DNA of 17,324 nucleotides, from assembly GCF_000716545.1 (NCBI RefSeq), contig NZ_JNWZ01000099.1, forward strand, positions 1-17,324. Reading direction: 5' to 3'. Below, piece by piece: positions 1-6,379 of this stretch. Source of the stretch: Kitasatospora phosalacinea (GTDB lineage: Bacteria > Actinomycetota > Actinomycetes > Streptomycetales > Streptomycetaceae). Position 1 is the first letter of the stretch. Each line of letters starts with the position of its first letter. The notes under the pieces are model-generated. The model was not told where the DNA came from, did not search any database, and was given only the letters and a program-made list of their open reading frames with translations. A program made the translations under genes and the position numbers.

Positions 1-1
1 C

Positions 2-1231
2 GTCACCCCCGCCGCGGCCGCGGCCGCCACCGCCCCCGCCCGCGACGCCGCCGCCGTCCTGCTGGCCGTCGCGGTGGCCGCCGCCGCGGTGAACCTGCGC
101 CCCGTGGTGACCAGCCTCGGCGCGCTGCTCGACCCGGTCCGCGAGGGCCTGGGGATGAGCGCCACCACGGCCGGGCTGCTGGCCGCGGTGCCCCCGCTGT
201 GCTTCGCGGTGCTGGGCGTCTGCGCGCCGGGCCTGGCCCGCCGGACGGGCCCGATCGCGGTGGTGGCGGCCGCCATGGCGGCGATCGCGGCGGGCGTGCT
301 GGCCCGCTCGTTCACCGGCTCCGCCGCGGTGTTCCTGCTGCTGACCGCGGTGGCGCTGGCCGGCGTGGCGCTGGCCAACGTGCTGCTGCCGGTGGTGATC
401 AAGCGGTACTTCCCGGACCGGGTCGCGCCGATGATCGGCCTGTACTCGATGGCGCTGTCGGTGGGCACCTCGCTGGCCGCCGCCACCACCGTCCCGCTGA
501 CGGACGCGATGGGCGGCAGCTGGCGGCTCGGCCTGGGCGTCTGGGGCCTGCTCGCGGTGGCCGCGCTGGCGCTCTGGCTGGTGGTGCTGTTCCTGCGTCG
601 GGAGAGGTCCGGCGCCCCGGCGGCCCCGGCACCCGTCCAGGTGAAGCTGCCGATCCTGCGCAGCCGCACCGCGTGGGCGCTGGCCGCGTTCTTCGGCCTC
701 CAGTCGACCAGCGCGTACGGCGCGATGGGTTGGCTGCCGAAGATCTACCACGACGCCGGGGTGTCGGAGTCCGCGGCCGGCGTGCTGCTGGCCGTGGTGA
801 TGGCGGTCAGCGTGCCGGTCTCCTTCCTGCTGCCCAACCTGGCGGCCCGGCGCGGCGACCAGCGGCTGTACGTGGTGGTGCTCGGCCTGTGCGGGATCGC
901 CGGCTTCCTCGGGCTGATGCTCGCGGCCGGTACGGTGCCGTGGCTGTGGGCGGTCCTGGTCGGCCTGTCGATGTGCGCGTTCCCGCTGGCGCTGACCATG
1001 CTCGGCCTGCGCGCCCGCACCCCGGGCGGGGTGGCCCAGCTGTCGGCGTTCGCGCAGAGCCTGGGCTACCTGATCTCCATCCCGGGCCCGATCCTGATGG
1101 GCGCGCTCTACCAGAGCACCGGCGGCTGGTACCTGCCGCTGGGCCTGCTGGCGCTGCTGCTGGTGCCGCAGATGCTGGTCGGCCTGCGGGCGGCCCGGGC
1201 CAGGCACATCGAGGACGAGGCCGTCCGTTAG
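2..1231 (+). CDS. CynX/NimT-type major facilitator superfamily transporter (5' end outside window)
   Basis: This is a polytopic inner-membrane transporter of the CynX/NimT branch of the MFS, a family associated with cyanate, nitroimidazole or other small-anion export; the substrate here cannot be read from sequence. The frame is open to the left edge, and the first membrane helix begins before the GTG at 74, so that GTG is an internal valine and the true start lies upstream. Visible are the family's NLRPVVTSLG element at the end of helix 1, an RR-rich loop after helix 6, and the conserved GAMGWLPKIYHDAG segment of the second half. About 410 residues are present and the C-terminus is intact, ending in a short basic and acidic tail. 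The stop codon TAG forms the first half of the -10 box for the next small gene. The family call is confident; the substrate is unknown. Confidence 0.88.
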   Translation, partial: VTPAAAAAATAPARDAAAVLLAVAVAAAAVNLRPVVTSLGALLDPVREGLGMSATTAGLLAAVPPLCFAVLGVCAPGLARRTGPIAVVAAAMAAIAAGVLARSFTGSAAVFLLLTAVALAGVALANVLLPVVIKRYFPDRVAPMIGLYSMALSVGTSLAAATTVPLTDAMGGSWRLGLGVWGLLAVAALALWLVVLFLRRERSGAPAAPAPVQVKLPILRSRTAWALAAFFGLQSTSAYGAMGWLPKIYHDAGVSESAAGVLLAVVMAVSVPVSFLLPNLAARRGDQRLYVVVLGLCGIAGFLGLMLAAGTVPWLWAVLVGLSMCAFPLALTMLGLRARTPGGVAQLSAFAQSLGYLISIPGPILMGALYQSTGGWYLPLGLLALLLVPQMLVGLRAARARHIEDEAVR

Positions 1232-1234
1232 GCT
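1229..1234 (+). promoter_or_regulatory. -10 box TAGGCT for the 40-residue membrane protein, overlapping the upstream stop codon
   Basis: TAGGCT matches the actinobacterial TANNNT consensus and lies 7 nt before the ATG at 1242, the spacing expected if transcription starts at the A of the start codon (leaderless mRNA). The TAG of this box is also the MFS gene's stop codon. No good -35 is visible and there is no Shine-Dalgarno sequence before the ATG. Confidence 0.5.
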
Positions 1235-1241
1235 CGACGGC

Positions 1242-1364
1242 ATGCCGGTACTGGATCCCCACCCGCAGGGCGGGCAGAAGAAGCTGCTGCAGATGCTCGG
1301 CCTGATCGCCGCCATCGTGGTGGTCATCGCGGTCGTCGCCACCTTCGCGAACGCGATGGGCTGA
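1242..1364 (+). CDS. SGM_5486 family transporter-associated microprotein
   Basis: This 40-residue protein has an N-terminus MPVLDPHPQGGQKK, then one hydrophobic span (about residues 15-37, LLQMLGLIAAIVVVIAVVAT) and a very short tail. It matches my recollection of a small streptomycete family named after SGM_5486 and described as transporter-associated because it sits next to MFS genes, as here (10 nt after the CynX-like stop). By topology it is a single-pass membrane peptide with a cytoplasmic, weakly basic N-terminus. A role as an accessory or stabilising subunit of the transporter, like other one-span microproteins, is inference only. It is too small for many gene finders. The start is fixed by the leaderless-type -10 and the conserved N-terminus. 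Confidence 0.8.
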   Translation: MPVLDPHPQGGQKKLLQMLGLIAAIVVVIAVVATFANAMG

Positions 1365-1463
1365 CCCGCTCGCCCGCGCCGTTCGGGGAAGCCGCCGCCC
1401 GCAGGGGTGGCAGCGTCCCCGAGCACGCGACCCGGCGGCGGTTTTCTGCGAAGCTCTAGGGGT

Positions 1464-1991
1464 ATGAGCGCCGACACCCCCCGTAGGATCATCGTCCTCC
1501 GCCACGCCCGGGCCGACTGGCCCAACCAGGTCAGCGACCACGACCGCCCGCTCGCCGACCGCGGCCGCGGCCAGGCCACCGACGCGGGCCGCTGGCTGGC
1601 GGACTCCGGGGTCAACCCCGACCACGTGCTGTGCTCCACCGCGCTGCGCACCAGGGAGACCTGGAAACTGGTCGCCCACGAGCTGCCCAAGCGGGCCCGC
1701 AGGACGGTCTACGAGGACCGGGTGTACGAGGCCCAGCCGGGCCGGCTGATCGAGGTCATCCAGGAGACCCCCGAGGACCACGCCGACCTGCTGCTGGTCG
1801 GCCACAACCCGGGCGTGCTCGGCCTCACCCAGGTGCTGGCCGGCGACGAGGGCGACACCGAGGCGCTCAACCGGCTGCGGCTGAACGGCTTCCCGCCCGC
1901 CGCGGTGGCGGTGCTCAGCTTCGCGGGCCCGTGGAAGCTGGTCGAGCCCGGCGTGGCCCGGCTCGACTCGTACTTCATGCCGCAGGACTGA
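1464..1991 (+). CDS. SixA-like histidine phosphatase (RHA-type phosphoglycerate-mutase fold)
   Basis: This 175-residue cytoplasmic protein belongs to the histidine phosphatase superfamily and most resembles SixA, which removes phosphate from phosphohistidine. It begins MSADTPRRIIVLRHARADWP; the RHA tripeptide carries the catalytic His (the usual motif is RHG, and RHA is common in actinobacterial members). The second catalytic His is in LLVGHNPGVLG near residue 114, and TALRTRET supplies the conserved Arg. An in-frame GTG at 1407 would add 19 unconserved residues, so the ATG at 1464 was chosen. There is no Shine-Dalgarno sequence; GAAGCT lies 8 nt upstream and may be a weak leaderless-type -10. 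It converges on serB across a strong hairpin. The substrate is unproven. Confidence 0.85.
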   Translation: MSADTPRRIIVLRHARADWPNQVSDHDRPLADRGRGQATDAGRWLADSGVNPDHVLCSTALRTRETWKLVAHELPKRARRTVYEDRVYEAQPGRLIEVIQETPEDHADLLLVGHNPGVLGLTQVLAGDEGDTEALNRLRLNGFPPAAVAVLSFAGPWKLVEPGVARLDSYFMPQD

Positions 1992-1998
1992 GCGGCGC

Positions 1999-2048
1999 CG
2001 GGACGGCGGAGGGGCGGGACCCGCGGGTCCCGCCCCTCCGCCGTCCCG
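1999..2048. terminator. Perfect 25-bp inverted repeat between convergent genes, probable bidirectional terminator
   Basis: Bases 1999-2023 are the exact reverse complement of 2024-2048, giving a 25-bp GC-only-type stem whose tip is CCCGCGGG. It fills the gap between the sixA-like stop (1991) and the serB stop (2054). There is no T tract, which is usual for streptomycete terminators. Its symmetry suits termination from both sides. Confidence 0.8.
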
Positions 2049-2053
2049 CCGGG

Positions 2054-3316
2054 TCAGTCGCCGGTGGGCGCGCCGTCCAGCTGGTCGGCGGCCTCGACCT
2101 CCTCGCGGGTCACCCCGAGCAGGTACAGCACGGTGTCCAGGAACGGCACGTTCACGGCGGTGTCGGCCTGCTCGCGGACCACCGGCTTGGCGTTGAACGC
2201 GACGCCCAGGCCGGCCGCGTTCAGCATGTCGAGGTCGTTGGCGCCGTCGCCGATCGCCACCGTCTGCTCCAGCGGCACCCCCGCCCGCTCGGCGAAGCGG
2301 GCCAGCCAGCGGGCCTTGCCCGCCCGGTCGACGATCTCGCCGGTCACCCGGCCGGTGAACTTCCCGTTCTCGACCTCCAGCGTGTTGGCGGCCGCGAAGT
2401 CCAGGCCCAGGCGCTCCACCAGGTGGTCGGTGACCTGGGTGAAGCCGCCGGAGACGATCGCCACCTGGTAGCCGAGCCGCTTCAGGGTGCGGATCAGCGT
2501 CCGGGCGCCCGGGGTCAGCCGGACCTCGGCGCGGACCTTCTCGGTGACCGCGGCGTCCAGCCCGGCCAGCAGCGCCACCCGGGCGCGCAGCGACTCGGCG
2601 AAGTCCAGCTCGCCGCGCATCGCCTGCTCGGTCACCGCGGCGACCTGCTCCTCGCAGCCCGCGTGGGCCGCGAACAGCTCGATCACCTCGTCCTGGATCA
2701 GGGTGGAGTCCACGTCCATCACGATCAGGCGCTTGGCCCGCCGGTGCAGGCCCGACCGGACCACCGCGATGTCCACCCGCTGGGCCGCGGCCTCCGCCGC
2801 CAGCACCGTGCGCAGCTCCTCGGTGGGCACCCCGGAGATGGTCAGCTCCACGGCCGTCACCGGGTACTTGGCCAGCCGGAAGACCCGGTCGATGTTGCCG
2901 CCGGCCTCCGACACCCGGGACGACAGCGCCGCCACCGCGGCCGCCGTCAGCGGGTGGCCGAGCACCGTCACGTGCGAACGGCCCTCGCCGCGCGAACGGT
3001 TGTCGCCGGTGCCGGAGATGATCTCGGCCTGGAGCTTGTGCTCCTCGGCCCAGCGGTGCACCGTCACCCGCAGCGCGCCCTCCGCGCCCGGCGCGGGCGG
3101 CGGAGTGACCAGCGCGCACAGCGTTATCCGGCCACGGGTGACCACCTGCTCGATGTCGATCACCTCGACGTCGAAGCCGGCCAGCCGGTCGAACAGGCCC
3201 GCGGTGATCCCGGGGCGGTCCCTGCCGAACACCTTGACCAGCAGCGTGCGCTCGGCGTCGGTGCTCACGGGCGGGGCGGCGGAAAGGGCCTGGGCGGCCT
3301 GAGCGGAAGCGTTCAT
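2054..3316 (-). CDS. serB: Phosphoserine phosphatase SerB with N-terminal ACT domains
   Basis: This enzyme hydrolyses O-phospho-L-serine to serine, the last step of the phosphorylated serine pathway. The 420 residues comprise a first ACT-type domain (about 23-95, LLVKVFGRDRPGIT), a second ACT-like segment (about 115-185, SHVTVLGHPLTAAAV) and a HAD phosphatase domain. HAD motifs are complete: DVDST with nucleophile Asp201 and general acid Asp203, SGG at 289-291, Lys334 in RAGKARW, and GDGANDLDM from 356. Tandem ACT domains match mycobacterial SerB2, where they bind serine for feedback control. The ATG at 3316 (MNASAQ) was preferred over an in-frame upstream extension of 37 residues rich in Arg, Gly and Pro. 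A TAGCGT box lies 10 nt upstream, so any leader would be only a few bases. It is divergent from the FHA-ABC gene. Confidence 0.95.
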   Translation of the reverse strand: MNASAQAAQALSAAPPVSTDAERTLLVKVFGRDRPGITAGLFDRLAGFDVEVIDIEQVVTRGRITLCALVTPPPAPGAEGALRVTVHRWAEEHKLQAEIISGTGDNRSRGEGRSHVTVLGHPLTAAAVAALSSRVSEAGGNIDRVFRLAKYPVTAVELTISGVPTEELRTVLAAEAAAQRVDIAVVRSGLHRRAKRLIVMDVDSTLIQDEVIELFAAHAGCEEQVAAVTEQAMRGELDFAESLRARVALLAGLDAAVTEKVRAEVRLTPGARTLIRTLKRLGYQVAIVSGGFTQVTDHLVERLGLDFAAANTLEVENGKFTGRVTGEIVDRAGKARWLARFAERAGVPLEQTVAIGDGANDLDMLNAAGLGVAFNAKPVVREQADTAVNVPFLDTVLYLLGVTREEVEAADQLDGAPTGD

Positions 3317-3326
3317 GGTGCCCCCC

Positions 3327-3332
3327 ACGCTA
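3327..3332 (-). promoter_or_regulatory. -10 box TAGCGT for serB
   Basis: Read on the minus strand, TAGCGT lies 10 nt before the serB ATG. With usual spacing the transcript would start about 3-4 nt upstream of the ATG, giving an almost leaderless mRNA, although a G-rich stretch (GGGGGGC) precedes the start. No clear -35 was seen. Confidence 0.45.
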
Positions 3333-3467
3333 CCGGGCCGGGTCCCGCCCCGATCGCGGGCGTCCGCGAGGTGGGACGCCCGCCGGAACGTCCCGCCGGG
3401 GTCCCCGCCCGGTCGCCGGGGGGTCACAGAACAGCGGCCCGACTTCCGGGTACACCGCGCGGACTGG

Positions 3468-3473
3468 AATGAT
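3468..3473 (+). promoter_or_regulatory. Possible -10 (AATGAT) for the FHA-ABC transporter gene
   Basis: AATGAT fits the loose NANNNT pattern 12 nt before the ATG at 3486, with TTCCGG 18 bp upstream as a poor -35. The start codon has no Shine-Dalgarno sequence before it, so a very short leader is plausible. This is weak evidence. Confidence 0.3.
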
Positions 3474-3485
3474 CCCCCCTGTCAG

Positions 3486-6227
3486 ATGCAACATCCTGGG
3501 GGACCGGAGAGCGGGGCGGGCGGAGAGTTGCCGCAACTCGTACTTGAAATCGACGGCCGGCAGAGGGTCCTGGAACCCGGCCGCGCCTACACCATCGGCC
3601 GCGATCCGGCCTCGGACTTCCCGTTCGAGGACGCCAGGGTCTCCTGGCGGCACGCCAGCCTGAGCTTCGACGGCGCCGGCTGGCAGCTCGCCGACCACGG
3701 CTCCACCAACGGCACCTTCGTCGCCGGGGCCCGGGTCGCCCAGACCGCGGTCCACCCCGGCACCGTCGTGCACCTCGGCAACGGCCAGAACGGGCCCCGG
3801 CTCGCCTTCACGGCGCCGGCCGCCGCCCCCGTCCAGCCGGGCGGTGGCATCCACGAGGCCGCCACCAGCCGGGCCCCCGGCCCGCAGCAGGCCCAGGCCC
3901 CGTTCCAGCAGCCGCAGTTCGGCCCCGGCCCGGCCGCCGCGCCGCAGGGGCACCGGCCGCCGCCGGTCGAGCAGCCGATCCCGCAGGGCTGGGACGCTCC
4001 CACCCCGCGCCCCGGCTTCCCCCAGCAGCAGGCCGCCGCCCCGGTGCCGCAGCAGTTCCAGCCGCCCGCGCAGCAGCCTCCCGCGCACCAGCAGCCCGTG
4101 CCGCCGCAGCAGTTCCAGCCGCCCGTCCAGCAGCAGTTCCAGCCGCCGGCCCAGCAGCACGCCGCCCCGGCGCAGCAGCACGCCCCGGTGCCGGTCGGCG
4201 GGCTCGGCAACCCGACGATGATCCGCAGCCTGGCCGGCGGACGCACCATCCGGATCGGCCGCGCGCTCGACAACGACATCGTGGTGTCCGACCTCCAGGT
4301 CTCCCGCCACCACGCCGAACTGCGCCAGCTCCCGGACGGCCGCTGGGAGATCGTCGACCTCGGCAGCCACAACGGGATCTTCCTCAACGGCCAGCCGACC
4401 CGCCGCCAGCTGATGGGCCCGCAGGACCGGCTCACCGTCGGCCACTCCTCCTTCGTGCTGGTCGGCGACCAGCTCCAGGAGTTCGTCGACAACGGCGCCG
4501 TCTCCTTCTCCGCCCACCACCTGACCGTCGAGGTCGACTTCAAGGGCGGCAAGAAGGTCCTGCTCGACGACGTCAGCTTCTCCGTCCCGGAGAAGTCCCT
4601 GGTCGCGGTGATCGGCCCGTCCGGCTCCGGCAAGTCCACCCTGCTGCGCGCCCTCACCGGCTACCGCCCCGCCGACCGCGGCGACGTGCTGTACGACGGC
4701 CGCAACCTGTACCGCCAGTTCGCCGAACTGCGCTCCCGGATCGGCCTCGTCCCGCAGTCCGAGATCCTGCACAAGGAACTCACCGTCCGCACCGCCCTCA
4801 AGTACGCCGCCCGGCTGCGCTTCCCCGGCGACACCGAGGCCGCCGAGCGCGAGCGCCGGATCGACGAGGTGCTGTACGAACTGCGCCTGGACAAGCGCGC
4901 CGATAACCGGATCACCGCGCTCTCCGGCGGCCAGCAGAAGCGCGTCTCGGTCGCGCTGGAGCTGCTCACCAAGCCCTCGCTGATCTTCCTGGACGAGCCC
5001 ACCTCCGGCCTCGACCCGGGCATGGACCGCGAGGTCATGCAGACCCTGCGCGGCCTCGCCGACGACGGCCGCACCGTCCTGGTCGTCACCCACTCGGTCG
5101 CCGAACTCGCGCTCTGCGACCGGCTCCTGGTGATGGCCCCCGGCGGTTCGGTGGCCTACTTCGGCCCGCCCGGCGAGGCGCTGCACTTCTTCGGCTACGA
5201 GACCTGGGCCGACGTCTTCCAGGCCTTCGAGAACTACCCCGACCACGACTGGGCCGGCCGCTACCGCAACTCCGTCCACCACCGGCAGTACTCGGCCAAC
5301 GTGGACGCCGCGGCCTCCCAGGCGCACCAGCCCAACGCGCTCACCCAGCTGCGCCCGCCCAAGCCGCAGAGCTGGGGCTCCCAGCTGTGGACGCTGATCC
5401 GCCGCTACCTGTCGGTGATCGCCTCCGACAAGGGCTTCATCGCGCTGTCCCTGCTGCTGCCACTGGTCCTCGGCGCGGTCTCCGCCGTCATCCCGGACAA
5501 GTGCGGCCTGGCCGCCTGCGCCACCACCTCCGGCCGCAACGACGTCGCCCGGCTGATCCTGATGGTCGTCGCGTTCTCCGCCTGCCTGTCCGGCTCGGCG
5601 AACTCGGTCCGCGAGCTGATCAAGGAACGCGCGATCTACGAACGGGAACGGGCCACCGGCCTGTCCCGGTCCGCCTACCTGACCTCGAAGTTCATCGTGC
5701 TCGGCGCGATCAGCTTCCTGCAGGGCGGCATCATCTCCGCCATCGCCTTCAAGGTGCGCAAGCTCCCCACCGAGGGCCTGATCCTCAAGCACCTGCCGGC
5801 CGTCGAGATGTCCATCGGCGTGATCCTGCTCAGCTTCACCTCCATGATGGTCGGCCTGGCCATCTCCTCGCTGGTCAAGACCGCCGAGAAGACCATGCCC
5901 CTACTGGTCATGTTCGCCATCGTCCAGATGGTCTTCACCGGTGCGATCTTCCAGCTCTTCGACAAGCCCGGCCTGGAGCAGCTCGGCTGGCTGATGCCCG
6001 CCCGCTGGGGCGTCGCCGCCAGCGGCAACACCCTCGACCTGGCGCACATCTCCCCGGTGGTGATCGCCAAGCCGCCGGAGACCGCGCCGGTCGACTCCCT
6101 CTGGGACCACTCCGCGGGCATCATGTTCCTCAACTGGGCCGTCATGATCGTCATCTCGGTCGGGCTGGCCTTCGCGATCCAGCGCTTCCAGAAGCGCCAC
6201 GAACCCGAGGTCATGCAGAACGGCTGA
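3486..6227 (+). CDS. FHA-FHA-ABC ATPase-ABC2 membrane half transporter (Rv1747-like exporter)
   Basis: This 913-residue protein has four parts. FHA domain 1 (about 15-108) carries GRD at 38-40, the WRH element of the pThr pocket and STNG at 73-76. A Pro/Gln-rich linker (about 130-238) follows. FHA domain 2 (about 243-328) has IGRALDND, VSRHH and SHNG. The ABC ATPase (about 345-560) has Walker A GPSGSGKST at 377, signature LSGGQ at 479, Walker B ending FLDEP and the H-loop His at 536. An ABCG-like membrane domain of about six helices starts near 648. The loop after its first helix has Cys673 and Cys678. The order matches M. tuberculosis Rv1747, whose FHA domains bind phosphothreonine and link export to Ser/Thr kinase signalling. 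No kinase gene is adjacent. The ATG was chosen because the FHA fold begins soon after it and the upstream frame is basic and unconserved. The substrate is unknown; a cell-envelope lipid is only a guess from the family. Confidence 0.93.
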   Translation: MQHPGGPESGAGGELPQLVLEIDGRQRVLEPGRAYTIGRDPASDFPFEDARVSWRHASLSFDGAGWQLADHGSTNGTFVAGARVAQTAVHPGTVVHLGNGQNGPRLAFTAPAAAPVQPGGGIHEAATSRAPGPQQAQAPFQQPQFGPGPAAAPQGHRPPPVEQPIPQGWDAPTPRPGFPQQQAAAPVPQQFQPPAQQPPAHQQPVPPQQFQPPVQQQFQPPAQQHAAPAQQHAPVPVGGLGNPTMIRSLAGGRTIRIGRALDNDIVVSDLQVSRHHAELRQLPDGRWEIVDLGSHNGIFLNGQPTRRQLMGPQDRLTVGHSSFVLVGDQLQEFVDNGAVSFSAHHLTVEVDFKGGKKVLLDDVSFSVPEKSLVAVIGPSGSGKSTLLRALTGYRPADRGDVLYDGRNLYRQFAELRSRIGLVPQSEILHKELTVRTALKYAARLRFPGDTEAAERERRIDEVLYELRLDKRADNRITALSGGQQKRVSVALELLTKPSLIFLDEPTSGLDPGMDREVMQTLRGLADDGRTVLVVTHSVAELALCDRLLVMAPGGSVAYFGPPGEALHFFGYETWADVFQAFENYPDHDWAGRYRNSVHHRQYSANVDAAASQAHQPNALTQLRPPKPQSWGSQLWTLIRRYLSVIASDKGFIALSLLLPLVLGAVSAVIPDKCGLAACATTSGRNDVARLILMVVAFSACLSGSANSVRELIKERAIYERERATGLSRSAYLTSKFIVLGAISFLQGGIISAIAFKVRKLPTEGLILKHLPAVEMSIGVILLSFTSMMVGLAISSLVKTAEKTMPLLVMFAIVQMVFTGAIFQLFDKPGLEQLGWLMPARWGVAASGNTLDLAHISPVVIAKPPETAPVDSLWDHSAGIMFLNWAVMIVISVGLAFAIQRFQKRHEPEVMQNG
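3873..4199 (+). repeat. Pro/Gln-rich low-complexity linker coding tract
   Basis: Residues about 130-238 of the FHA-ABC protein are mostly Pro, Gln and Ala, with QQFQPP written three times and repeated CAG and CCG codons between 4050 and 4150. It separates the two FHA domains as a flexible tether. Such tracts vary in length among relatives by replication slippage. Confidence 0.75.
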
Positions 6228-6236
6228 CCCGCCGCT

Positions 6237-6268
6237 CGAAGGGCCCCTCCGGGGGCCCTTCGCCTTTT
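6237..6268 (+). terminator. Intrinsic terminator after the FHA-ABC gene
   Basis: An 11-bp perfect stem (6237-6247 with 6252-6262) closed by a TCCG tetraloop is followed by CCTTTT. It starts 9 nt after the transporter stop codon. The T run makes it a classical Rho-independent terminator. Confidence 0.88.
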
Positions 6269-6351
6269 CCGGGGCCCCGGACCGCGACCCCCCGGGCCCC
6301 CGGACACGCGCTCCCGGGCCTCCCGCCCTAGGTCTCGCGCCCGAGGTGGGG

Positions 6352-6365
6352 CCCGTGATCACGGG
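6352..6365. promoter_or_regulatory. 14-bp perfect palindrome CCCGTGATCACGGG in the kinase promoter, candidate operator
   Basis: The palindrome ends 2 bp before the TAGCGT -10 box of the histidine kinase gene, so it occupies roughly -28 to -15 relative to a start at the ATG. A protein bound here would block RNA polymerase. The partner response regulator or another dimeric regulator could be the ligand; this is inference from position and symmetry. Confidence 0.45.
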
Positions 6366-6367
6366 GG

Positions 6368-6373
6368 TAGCGT
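6368..6373 (+). promoter_or_regulatory. -10 box TAGCGT for the GAF kinase/regulator operon (leaderless type)
   Basis: TAGCGT is separated from the ATG at 6380 by exactly 6 nt and there is no Shine-Dalgarno sequence, which is the signature of a leaderless transcript beginning at the A of the start codon. The -35 region overlaps or adjoins the palindrome and has no consensus match. Confidence 0.6.
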
Positions 6374-6379
6374 GGGCGC

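Noticed and set aside
1..40. GCGGCCGCGGCCGC-like tract at the left edge as a repeat element
   Set aside because: It is in frame as an Ala-rich stretch just before the first helix of the MFS protein and needs no other explanation.
1407..1463. Longer N-terminus for the SixA-like protein from GTG at 1407
   Set aside because: The added 19 residues are Gly/Arg/Ser-rich and do not resemble the family, whose fold starts right after the ATG at 1464.
807..3119. Very long open frame antisense to sixA-like and serB, and similar long antisense frames at 3330-5792, 8068-10152 and 10326-13217
   Set aside because: Their translations are Gly/Arg/Ala-rich without domain motifs, and they mirror well-supported genes on the other strand. 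Such frames are expected when third positions are nearly all G or C.
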